Position numbers and translations under genes: made by a program | Shown here: positions 53,420 to 64,000 of the stretch, piece by piece | Layout: every line of letters starts with the position of its first letter | Numbering within the stretch: position 1 is the stretch's first letter | The notes under the pieces: generated by a model | Database searches by the model: none | The model's input: only the letters and a program-made list of their open reading frames with translations | What the model was told of the DNA's origin: nothing | DNA from: Sanderia malayensis | Lineage: Eukaryota > Cnidaria > Scyphozoa > Semaeostomeae > Pelagiidae | Length of the DNA stretch: 64,000 nucleotides | Assembly: GCA_013076295.1 (NCBI GenBank) | Contig: RQOL01000618.1 | Coordinates: forward strand, 4,738,703-4,802,702 | Reading direction: 5' to 3'

Positions 53420-54704
53420 CCCGAAAACCCACCTCCCTCTGGCCTTTGATATCTAGCACCAACCCAACCACAAGGAGTGACCATCTTCTGCTCACTGGCC
53501 TTGAACTGATGGCGAAAGGAGAAGTATTTCCAACGAATATCCATCATTTCTGTCTCCTTATCATCAATGATTGAGCCATTGATGAAAATAATGGGAGACT
53601 TTGATGTGGCAAACACTGGAGTGTCGTTGGAGAACTCGATATCCTTGGCATAAGTGGTTTTAGGCGCAGCAAAATGAACAACGTTAACAAAAGCATGTCA
53701 CTCCAAGGCAAAATGGTTGGCGTATAACGAAAGTCATTCAAGAAAATGACCTCTTTCTCTTCAACCCCTAGCCACACATACGAACATGTCGCAGGTGAGA
53801 CAAAAGTGTTGTAAATCACTCTTAGGGGGTCAAGAATAAATGTTTTGCCGCAGTTCGCTGGACCAGTAATATATATATTACGACCCTTTCCTCGACCCAT
53901 GGCAAGTAATTTAACAACAGCATCAGCAAATGTGCTTTGCTGGATACTGTTGTTTTTAAGGATTTCCTTTGCACAAACCAACCACTCACCTTGACAGACA
54001 CACTTGTCGTTGTAGGCCTTCTTCAAGAGGTCAATTCTTGATATTGAACGTCTCTCCAACGTTTGCTGTGCTGTTTCCATTGCCCAGACAGACTGCACAA
54101 GTTCACTGATCCGTTTCTCGCCTTTGTTCAAGACAAACTCATACAGCCTGCTGTCACCATCTGTTTTCTTCTTCTTGGCCAGTGCCAGGAAGTGCAACTT
54201 GGAGTCAATGCCGTTGGAGATTATCATATCAGAGACTTTCAAATTACCCAACCTGGTGCTCTTCTGTGTGGTATCCATACCAGAAGCAGATGTCCTGCTT
54301 CGCTTCTTCATTGCTGGCAGGGTCTTTGGAGCACCTTTCAAGGTAGGATGACCTTCACTTCTCAGAACTTGGCTATCTAGCTTTGTGACATATTCATATG
54401 CTGTGCGATAGCCAGGATGTCCTGAGAAGTGTACGACAATGTCCTTTGTCTCTTGTAGGTGCTTCTTTACTTTTGACCAGCGCTGAAGTTTGTCCAGCAG
54501 GACGCACATGTGGAAATGGACACCACCATCCTCATGACTTTCCATGCAGCAAGCCCACTGTAATATGATGGCTGTAGTGACTGCATGGAATGCTGCAAGA
54601 ACTGTATCGCTGAATGACCTCCTGTTATATCTTTCAGTGTCTGCCTTGCTGTAAGTAATTAGGTAAGCCCTTCTAACATTGTCCACATTTAATGATGATG
54701 CCAT
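53420..54704 (-). pseudogene. HUH endonuclease-SF3 helicase replication initiator (Rep-like), one frameshift
   Basis: Starts at Met 54704 (MASSLNVDNVRRAYLITYSK). About residues 55-75 hold ESHEDGGVHFHMCVLL, an HUH-like metal-binding motif (H-F-H). YRTAYEYVTKLD at about 100 offers the catalytic Tyr with Lys. The C-terminal half is a superfamily 3 helicase: Walker A GPANCGKTFIL, Walker B EKEVIFLNDFR. Near 53700 the frame shifts. The remaining helicase end (motif C type FATSKSPIIFING, then ETEMMDIRWKYFSF) lies in another frame at 53616-53425. The HUH-SF3 layout is that of parvovirus and CRESS-DNA Reps and of some eukaryotic HUH transposons. I cannot tell which is the closest. No capsid gene or terminal hairpin was found beside it. 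Confidence 0.75.
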
Positions 54705-55089
54705 TATGATACTAATGTATAAACAATGTAGAAAGGCTAGTGAACATGCAGTTGTGAAAATGATAACAGTAAGTGATTGTAACCGTCATGTTATGTGAAA
54801 TAAATTTGAATTTGAAATTGCCTGCTGTTTTACTATTGTTTTCTTATGGTATTGACATTGCCAGGATTTCACTCCTTGCTGAGAGACACCTTTAAAGGAC
54901 TGGCATGTTTCAAGGACAATCACTGTTGACAGATATGCCACAATTAATCAAATTACATAGTTCAAGTATTACTATATCATGCAGGTAATAAACAACATTT
55001 TGCTTGCAAAATTTACTCGTTTTCCATGTGAATATTCTCTACTTTTTTCTCCGGTGCACGTGTAGCATTGTTTTCATATTTTGTTCCAA
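54705..55089. other. spacer upstream of the Rep gene
   Basis: Non-coding, AT-rich; the Rep promoter would be here but no motif can be asserted. Confidence 0.3.
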
Positions 55090-55748
55090 GTTAACGAACA
55101 TGCGTTTTTAAGACACTTTTAAAACATTTTCAGACTCCTTTTTTTCAAAATATGTTCACAATACCTTGTTCTTTTTGCCAAAATCGTTTCCACCAAAAAA
55201 ACAATTTGTATCGGACAACACGACCACTTTAGAGCTCCATTTGGGCCAAAAATGGGACAATCACTTAGTTTGACGTCATGCGTAATATATAGAAAATTCT
55301 TGACATGCTCATCGAGATCAGCGCCCTTGAAAACCCCAGAAAACATGAAAACCAGCTTTATAAGTGATGTATTTCAAGAATTTGATAGGGGACAAATGTC
55401 CTGGGACACCCAGGATTTTAACAGGTTTTACACGCATACTTCAAGTTCACGAACATGCCTTTTTCAGACACTTTTATAACATTTTCAGACTCGTTTTTTT
55501 CACAATATATTCACAATACCTTGTTCTCTTTCGCAAAATGGTTTCCACAAAAAAAAACAATTCGTTTCGGACAACACGACCACTTTAGAGCTCCAAATGG
55601 GCCAAAAATGGGACAATCACGTGGTATGACGTCATACGTACGATATAGAATATTTTTGACATGCTCATCGAGATCAGCGCCCTTGAAAACCCCAGAAAAC
55701 ACGAAAACCAGCTTTATAAGTGACGTGTTTGAAGAATTTGATACCAGA
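55090..55748 (+). repeat. two tandem ~310-355 bp MITE-related repeats
   Basis: Copy 1 (about 55090-55388) and copy 2 (55389-55748) both run from AACGAACATGC through CACGACCACTTTAGAGCTCC, GGGCCAAAAATGGGACAATC and CATGCTCATCGAGATCAGCG to AAGAATTTGATA. Copy 2 opens with GGGGACAAATGTCCTGGGAC and continues for about 54 bp like the start of the MITE. These therefore are one end of a longer relative of the MITE, duplicated. Confidence 0.75.
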
Positions 55749-56028
55749 CAATAGCGGACAAAAGTCGTGGGACACCCAGGATTATAGCAAGTTTTAGACG
55801 AATACTTCATCCCCCTCCCCCCCCATAACAATGTTGTTTGTAGAGGCGGTGTTTTTCAATATCGCCGAAATTCTTTTGGCCCGACGACAACAAAGGACTG
55901 GTGCACAAAACAACATTGTTTTGGGGGGAGTGGGGGGTCGCATTCAGCTCACAGAGAACAAAGTGTGCAGAAGCACAGCATTATGGGATGAAATTTTCAG
56001 GTGTCCCAAGGACTTTTGTCCCCTATTG
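55749..56028 (+). mobile_element. MITE copy 2
   Basis: 280 bp, direct copy of 44897-45175. Its right end abuts TA and satellite; its left end abuts the tandem repeats. Confidence 0.85.
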
Positions 56029-59000
56029 TAGCTAAAACTAAGGAATCTATTACATTCATTTCCGCAAAATACACTAATGAAAAATATCATTCATTCCAAC
56101 AATTTAGACTGATGAAAATTAAGATTCATTCCCACAATTTACACATTATTCCAGGAAAATACAGCTAAAACTAATAAAAAGACCACATTCATTCCCACAA
56201 TTTACATTAAAGAAAAATAACATTCATTCCCAAAAAATAGACTGATGAAAATTAACATTTATTCCCACAATTTACACATATACATCTTAAACTAATTGAA
56301 ATACAAGATTATTCATTTTTTTCACTGATAATAACACTCATTCCCATAATTTAGACATGAATCCAAAAAAAACAGCTGACAGAAATACGAAGATAACAAT
56401 CATCCCTACAATTTAAACTAATGAATAAAAAATCATTCCCAAAATTTAGACTGATGAAAATTAACATTCATTCCCACAATTTTCACCTGAATCCACGTTA
56501 ATACATCTATAACTTAGTGAAAACGCTTTTAGTTTCTTTTTTCAATAAGATTAACATTCATTCCCACAATTTACCCATGGTTCCACGCTAATAGATCTTA
56601 AATTTAGTGAAATACACGATTATTCACTTGTTTTCAGTGATATTAACAATCATTGCCACAATTTACAGATGAATTCACGTAAATCCTTCTAAAAGAAATA
56701 AAAAGATAACAATCATTCCCACAATTTACACTAATGAAAAATGACATTGATGCCCACAATTTAGACTGATGAAAAAAAACATTCATTCCAACAATTTACC
56801 CATGAATCCACGTTAGTACATCTAAAATATATTGAAGACACTTTTTGTTACATTTTGAGTGAGATTAACATTCATTCCCACAATTTACACATGAATCCAC
56901 GCTAATAGCTCTTAAATTTAGTGAAATACACGATTATTCACTTGTTTTCAGTGATATTAACATTCATTGCCACAACTTACAGATGAATTCACGTAAATCC
57001 TGCTAAAACTAATAAAATTATAACATTCATTCCGAAAATTTACACTAATGAAGAATAACATTCATTCCCACAATTTACACATGAGTCCGCGTATATACAG
57101 CCGAAACCAAGGAAAATATAACATTCAGTCCCACAATTTAGAATAATGAAGATTAACATTCATTTCCACATTCTTAACATCATTCCACGCTAATAGATCT
57201 AAAACTTGGTGAAATACACGATTATTCACTTTGTTCAGTCATATTAACATTCATTCTCACAATTTATACATAAATACACCTAAATACAGCTAAAACTAGG
57301 AAAATTAGAACATTCACTGCCACAATTTACAATAATGAAGATTAACATTCATTCCCACAATTTACCCATGATTCCACGCTAATAGATCTAAAATTTAGTG
57401 AAATACAAGATTATTCACTTGTTTCAGTGATATTAACATTCATTGCCAAAATTTACAGATGAATTCACGTACATCCTGCTAAAACTAATAAAAATATAAC
57501 ATTCATTCCCACAATTTACACTAATGAAGAATAACATTCATTCCCACAACTTAGAATGATGAATTTTAGCAATTATTCCCACATTCTTAACATCATTCCA
57601 CGCTAATAGATCTAAAATTTAGTGAAATACAAGATTATTCACTTGTTTCAGTGATATTAACATTCATTGCCACAATTTACAGATGAATTCACGTAAATCC
57701 TGCTAAAACTAATAAAAATATAACATTCATTCCCACAATATACACTAATGAAGAATAACATTCATTCCCACAACTTAGAATGATGAATTTTAACAATTAT
57801 TCCCACAATATACACATGAAACCTAGTTAATAGAACTAAAACTTAGTGAAGACACTTTTAGTTACTTTTTGAGTGAGATTAACATTCATCCCCACAATTT
57901 ACACATGAGTCCGCGTATATACAGCCGAAACCAAGGAAAATATAACATTCAGTCCCACAATTTAGAATAATGAAGATTAACATTCATTTCCACATTCTTA
58001 ACATCATTCCACGCTAATAGATCTAAAACTTGGTGAAATACACGATTATTCACTTTGTTCAGTCATATTAACATTCATTCTCACAATTTATACATAAATA
58101 CACCTAAATACAGCTAAAACTAAGAAAATTAGAACATTCACTGCCACAATTTACAATAATGAAGATTAACATTCATTCCCACAATTTACCCATGATTCCA
58201 CGCTAATAGATCTAAAATTTAGTGAAATACAAGATTATTCACTTGTTTCAGTGATATTAACATTCATTGCCACAATTTACAGATGAATTCACGTACATCC
58301 TGCTAAAACTAATAAAAATATAACATTCATTCCCACAATTTACACTAATGAAGAATAACATTCATTCCCACAACTTAGAATGATGAATTTTAGCAATTAT
58401 TCCCACATTCTTAACATCATTCCACGCTAATAGATCTAAAATTTAGTGAAATACAAGATTATTCACTTGTTTCAGTGATATTAACATTCATTGCCACAAT
58501 TTACAGATGAATTCACGTAAATCCTGCTAAAACTAATAAAAATATAACATTCATTCCCACAATATACACTAATGAAGAATAACATTCATTCCCACAACTT
58601 AGAATGATGAATTTTAACAATTATTCCCACAATATACACATGAAACCTAGTTAATAGAACTAAACTCAGTGAGACACTTTTAGTTACTTTTTGAGTGAGA
58701 TTAACATTCATCCCCACAATTTACACATGAGTTCGGGTAATACAGCCGAAACCAAGGAAATATAACATTCAGTCCCACAATTTAGAATAATGAAGATTAA
58801 CATTCATTTCCACTTTCTTTACATCATTCCACGCTAATAGATCTAAAACGTGGTGAATTACACGATTATTAACTTTGTTCAGTGATATTAACATTCATTC
58901 TCACAATTTATACATAAATACACCTAAATACAGCTAAAACTAAGAAAATTAGAACATTCACTGCCACAGTTTACAATAACGAAGATTAACATTCATTCCA

Positions 59001-62000
59001 CAATTTACCCATGATTCCACGCTAATAGATCTAAAATTTAGTGAAATACACAATTCTTCACTTGTTTCAGTGATATTAACATTCATTACCACATTTTACA
59101 GATGAATTCACGTAAATCCTTCTAAAAGAAATAAAAAGATAACAATCATTCCCACAATTTACACTAATGAAAAATGACATTGATGCCCACAGTTTAGACT
59201 GATGAAAAATAACATTCATTCCCACATTCTTAACATCATTCCACGCTAATAGATCAAAATTTAGTGAAATACAAGATTATTCACTTGTTTCAGTGATATT
59301 AACATTCATTGCCACAATTTACACATGAGTCCACGTAAATACAGCTAAAACCAAGGAAATTATAACATTCATTCCCACAATTTAAAATAATGAAGAATAA
59401 CATTCATTCTCACATCTCAACATCATTACACGCTAATAGATCTAAAACTAGTGAAATACAGGATTATTCACTTGCTTTCAGTGATATTAACATTCATTCC
59501 CACAATTACACAGTGAAGAATAACATTCATTCCCACAATTTAGGCTGATGAAAATTAATATTTATTCTCACAATTTACACCTGAATCCACGTTAACACAT
59601 ATAAACCAAGGAAATTATAACATTCATTCCCAAAATTTACAATAATGAAGATTAACATTCATTCCCAAATTTCCGATGATTCCACGCTAATAGATATAAA
59701 ATTAGTGAAATACACGATTATTCACTTGTTTTCAGTGAGATTAACATCCATTGCCACAATTTACAGATGAATTCACGCAAATCCTGCTAAAACTAATAAA
59801 AGATAACAATCATTCCCACAATTTACACTAATGAAAAATGACATTGATGCCCACAATTTAGACTGATGAAAAAAAACATTCATGCCAACATTTACCCATG
59901 AATCCACGTTAGTACATCTAAAATATATTGAAGACACTTTTTGTTACTTTTTGAGTGAGATTAACATTCATTCCCACAATTTACACATGAATCCAGGTAA
60001 TACAGCTAAAACCAAGGAAATTATAACATTCATTCCCACAATTTACAATAATGAAGATTAACATCCATTCCCACATTTTACACATGATTCCACGATAATA
60101 GATCTAAAACGTAGTGAAATACACGATTATTCACTTGTTTTCAGTGATATTACAATTTATTCTCACAATTTTATAAATAAATACACCTAAAACAACTAAA
60201 ACTAAGAAAATTATAACATTCACTGCACAATTTACAATAATGAAGATTAACATTCATTCCCACAATTTACCCATGATTCTACGCTAATAGATCTAAAATT
60301 TAGTGAAATACAAGATTATTCACTTGTTTCAGTGATATTAACATTCATTGCCACAATTTACAGATGAATTCACGTAAATCCTGCTAAAACTAATAAAAAT
60401 ATAACATTCATTCCACAATTTACACTAATGAAGAATAACATTCATTCCCACAACTTAGAATGATGAATTTTAGCAATTATTCCCACATTCTTAACATCAT
60501 TCCACGCTAATAGATCTAAAATTTAGTGAAATACAAGATTATTCACTTGTTTCAGTGATATTAACATTCATTGCCACAATATACACATGAGTCCACGTAA
60601 ATACAGCTAAAACCAAGGAAATTATAACATTCATTCCCAAAATTTACAATAATGAAGATTAACATTCATTCCCACAATTTGCCGATGATTCCACGCTAAT
60701 AGATCTAAAAATTAGTGAAATACACGATTATTCACTTGTTTTCAGTGAGATTAACATTCATTGCCACAATTTACAGATCAATTCACGCAAATCCTGCTAA
60801 AACTAATAAAAAGATAACAATCATTCCCACAATTTACACTAATGAAAAATGACATTGATGCCCACAATTTAGACTGATGAAAAAAAACATTCATTCCAAC
60901 AATTTACCCATGAATCCACGTTAGTACATCTAAAATATATTGAAGACACTTTTTGTTACTTTTTGAGTGAGATTAACATTTATTTCCACAATTTACACAT
61001 GAATCCAGGTAAATACAGCTAAAACCAAGGAAATTATAACATTCATTCCCACAATTTACAATAATGAAGATTAACATCCATTCCCACATTTTACACATGA
61101 TTCCACGATAATAGATCTAAAACGTAGTGAAATACACGATTATTCACTTGTTTTCAGTGAGATTAACATTCATTGCCACAATTTACAGATCAATTCACGC
61201 AAATCCTGCTAAAACTAATAAAAAGATAACAATCATTCCCACAATTTGCCGATGATTCCTCGCTAATAGATCTAAAAATTAGTGAAATACACGATTATTC
61301 ACTTGTTTTCAGTGAGATTAACATTCATTGCCACAATTTACAGATCAATTCACGCAAATCCTGCTAAAACTAATAAAAAGATAACAATCATTCCCACAAT
61401 TTACACTAATGAAAAATGACATTGATGCCCACAATTTAGACTGATGAAAAAAACATTCATTCCAACAATTTACCCATGAATCCACGTTAGTACATCTAAA
61501 ATATATTGAAGACACTTTTTGTTACTTTTTGAGTGAGATTAACATTTATTTCCACAATTTACACATGAATCCAGGTAAATACAGCTAAAACCAAGGAAAT
61601 TATAACATTCATTCCCACAATTTACAATAATGAAGATTAACATCCATTCCCACATTTTACACATGATTCCACGCTAATAGATCTAAAATTTAGTGAAATA
61701 CAAGATTATTCACTTGTTTCAGTGATATTAACATTCATTGCCACAATTTACAGATGAATTCACGTAAATCCTGCTAAAACTAATAAAAATATAACATTCA
61801 TTCCCACAATATACACTAATGAAGAATAACATTCATTCCCACAACTTAGAATAATGAATTTTAACAATTATTCCCACAATTTACACATGAAACCTAGTTA
61901 ATACATCTAAAACTTAGTGAAGACACTTTTAGTTACTTTTTGAGTGAGATTAACATTCATCCCCACAATTTACACATGAGTCCGCGTAAATACAGCCGAA

Positions 62001-64000
62001 ACCAAGGAAAATATAACATTCAGTCCCACAATTTAGAATAATGAAGATTAACATTCATTTCCACTTTCTTAACATCATTCCACGCTAATAGATCTAAAAC
62101 GTGGTGAATTACACGATTATTAACTTTGTTCAGTGATATTAACATTCATTGCCACAATTTATACATAAATACACCTAAATACAGCTAAAACTAAGAATAT
62201 TAGAACATTCACTGCCACAATTTACAATAATGAAGATTAACATTCATTCCCACAATTTACCCATGATTCCACGCTAATAGATCTAAAATTTTGTGAAATA
62301 CAAGATTATTCACTTGTTTCAGTGATATTAACATTCATTGCCACAATTTACAGATGAATTCACGTACATCCTGCTAAAACTAATAAAAATATAACATTCA
62401 TTCCCACAATTTACACTAATGAAGAATAACATTCATTCCCACAACTTAGAATGATGAATTTTAGCAATTATTCCCACATTCTTAACATCATTCCACGCTA
62501 ATAGATCTAAAATTTAGTGAAATACAAGATTATTCACTTGTTTCAGTGATATTAACATTCATTGCCACAATTTACAGATGAATTCACGTAAATCCTGCTA
62601 AAACTAATAAAAATATAACATTCATTCCCACAATATACACTAATGAAGAATAACATTCATTCCCACAACTTAGAATGATGAATTTTAACAATTATTCCCA
62701 CAATATACACATGAAACCTAGTTAATAGAACTAAAACTTAGTGAAGACACTTTTAGTTACTTTTTGAGTGAGATTAACATTCATCCCCACAATTTACACA
62801 TGAGTTCGGGTAAATACAGCCGAAACCAAGGAAAATATAACATTCAGTCCCACAATTTAGAATAATGAAGATTAACATTCATTTCCACTTTCTTAACATC
62901 ATTCCACGCTAATAGATCTAAAACGTGGTGAATTACACGATTATTAACTTTGTTCAGTGATATTAACATTCATTCTCACAATTTATACATAAATACACCT
63001 AAATACAGCTAAAACTAAGAAAATTAGAACATTCACTGCCACAGTTTACAATAACGAAGATTAACATTCATTCCCACAATTTACCCATGATTCCACGCTA
63101 ATAGATCTAAAATTTAGTGAAATACACAATTCTTCACTTGTTTTCAGTGATATTAACATTCATTACCACAATTTACAGATGAATTCACGTAAATCCTTCT
63201 AAAAGAAATAAAAAGATAACAATCATTCCCACAATTTACACTAATGAAAAATGACATTGATGCCCACAGTTTAGACTGATGAAAAATAACATTCATTCCC
63301 ACATTCTTAACATCATTCCACGCTAATAGATCAAAAATTTAGTGAAATACAAGATTATTCACTTGTTTCAGTGATATTAACATTCATTGCCACAATTTAC
63401 ACATGAGTCCACGTAAATACAGCTAAAACCAAGGAAATTATAACATTCATTCCCACAATTTAAAATAATGAAGAATAACATTCATTCTCACATTCTCAAC
63501 ATCATTACACGCTAATAGATCTAAAACCTAGTGAAATACAGGATTATTCACTTGCTTTCAGTGATATTAACATTCATTCCCACAATTTACACAAGTGAAG
63601 AATAACATTCATTCCCACAATTTAGGCTGATGAAAATTAATATTTATTCTCACAATTTACACCTGAATCCACGTTAACACATATAAAACCAAGGAAATTA
63701 TAACATTCATTCCCAAAATTTACAATAATGAAGATTAACATTCATTCCCACAATTTCCGATGATTCCACGCTAATAGATATAAAAATTAGTGAAATACAC
63801 GATTATTCACTTGTTTTCAGTGAGATTAACATTCATTGCCACAATTTACAGATGAATTCACGCAAATCCTGCTAAAACTAATAAAAAGATAACAATCATT
63901 CCCACAATTTACACTAATGAAAAATGACATTGATGCCCACAATTTAGACTGATGAAAAAAAACATTCATGCCAACAATTTACCCATGAATCCACGTTAGT
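56029..64000. repeat. AT-rich modular satellite, block 3, with higher-order repeats
   Basis: Same modules as blocks 1 and 2. Nested periodicity is visible: a landmark CACATGAGTCCGCG recurs at 57081 and 57905 (824 bp) and, as the variant ATGAGTTCGGG, at 58727. The pair recurs at 61976 and 62800. A ~4.08-kb unit thus repeats: 57905-59910 matches 61976-63998. It runs off the right edge. No gene is present; short frames are chance. Confidence 0.92.

Larger units (their letters stand above)
44897..56028. mobile_element. 11.1 kb composite segment bounded by direct MITE copies, inserted at TA
   Basis: Starts CAATAGAGGACAAAAGTC and ends GACTTTTGTCCCCTATTG, with TA outside both ends (44895-44896, 56029-56030). 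The satellite resumes in register on the right (GCTAAAACTAAGG). The inner edges of the two MITEs are not TA: TCTGCTAT on the left, and TCTGGTAT, read inward, on the right. The outer pair of ends thus looks like the one used for insertion. Contents: Tc1/mariner transposase, a MULE-like element with LINE, Rep gene and tandem MITE-related repeats. Confidence 0.55.

Noticed and set aside
44897..56028. Interpreting the 11.1 kb block as a Maverick/Polinton-type element
   Set aside because: No DNA polymerase B, retroviral-type integrase, ATPase or capsid genes, and the bounding repeats are direct MITE copies.
36170..64000. Regular repeats with variable stretches between, superficially like a CRISPR array
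   Set aside because: Spacers are themselves repeated, the array is tens of kb long, AT-rich, and in animal DNA; it is a satellite.

Overview
This is an AT-rich animal (metazoan) nuclear window, built almost entirely from transposable elements nested in one another and inserted into a satellite array. Two exons of a conserved host gene, LRRC40, show that it is animal DNA. The mix of element families (P/THAP, copia, Ty3/gypsy, BEL/Pao, CR1/L2-like LINE, Tc1/mariner, Helitron, an HUH-SF3 Rep gene and zinc-binding proteins of a kind I associate with corals and anemones) makes a cnidarian most likely. That last step is recognition, not a database result. No rRNA, tRNA or CRISPR array was seen.

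Layout. 1-200: end of a copia gag. 1.2-2.6 kb: two short TIR elements. 3.9-5.1 kb: LRRC40 exons on the minus strand. 5.7-6.8 kb: foldback element. 8.8-24.4 kb: a nested stack. A dispersed repeat is split by a copia element (9232-24328, TSD GAAAA). The 3' LTR of that copia is split, with no target duplication, by an 11.5 kb Helitron-like element (9334-20815). The Helitron-like element carries a foldback element (11134-13706) and a P element (15008-19914), which sits inside its 61-bp minisatellite. 24.5-32.8 kb: a Ty3/gypsy element with a BEL/Pao element inserted in its protease gene. 32.9-35.8 kb: broken copies of an unknown zinc-binding gene family. 36.2-64 kb: an AT-rich modular satellite built on the core CATTCATTCCCACAATTTA. 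It is interrupted by a second BEL/Pao element (37.2-42.3 kb) and by an 11.1 kb composite segment (44897-56028).

The composite segment is bounded by two direct copies of a 280-bp MITE. It contains an intact 359-aa Tc1/mariner transposase, a MULE-like long-TIR element with a 9-bp TSD that itself hosts a LINE, and an HUH endonuclease-SF3 helicase Rep gene with one frameshift.

Most insertions could be dated relative to each other from target duplications and split-target junctions read directly in the window. Nearly all coding regions are decayed by stops, frameshifts or internal deletions. The exceptions are the Tc1/mariner transposase and, as an uninterrupted but 5'-truncated ORF, the LINE reverse transcriptase. 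The observations most worth following are: a gypsy element whose primer-binding site is complementary to its own predicted mRNA 5' end and overlaps the gag start codon; the P element with a second, convergent two-exon gene; the Helitron/copia/P nesting; the Rep gene; and the MITE-bounded composite segment.
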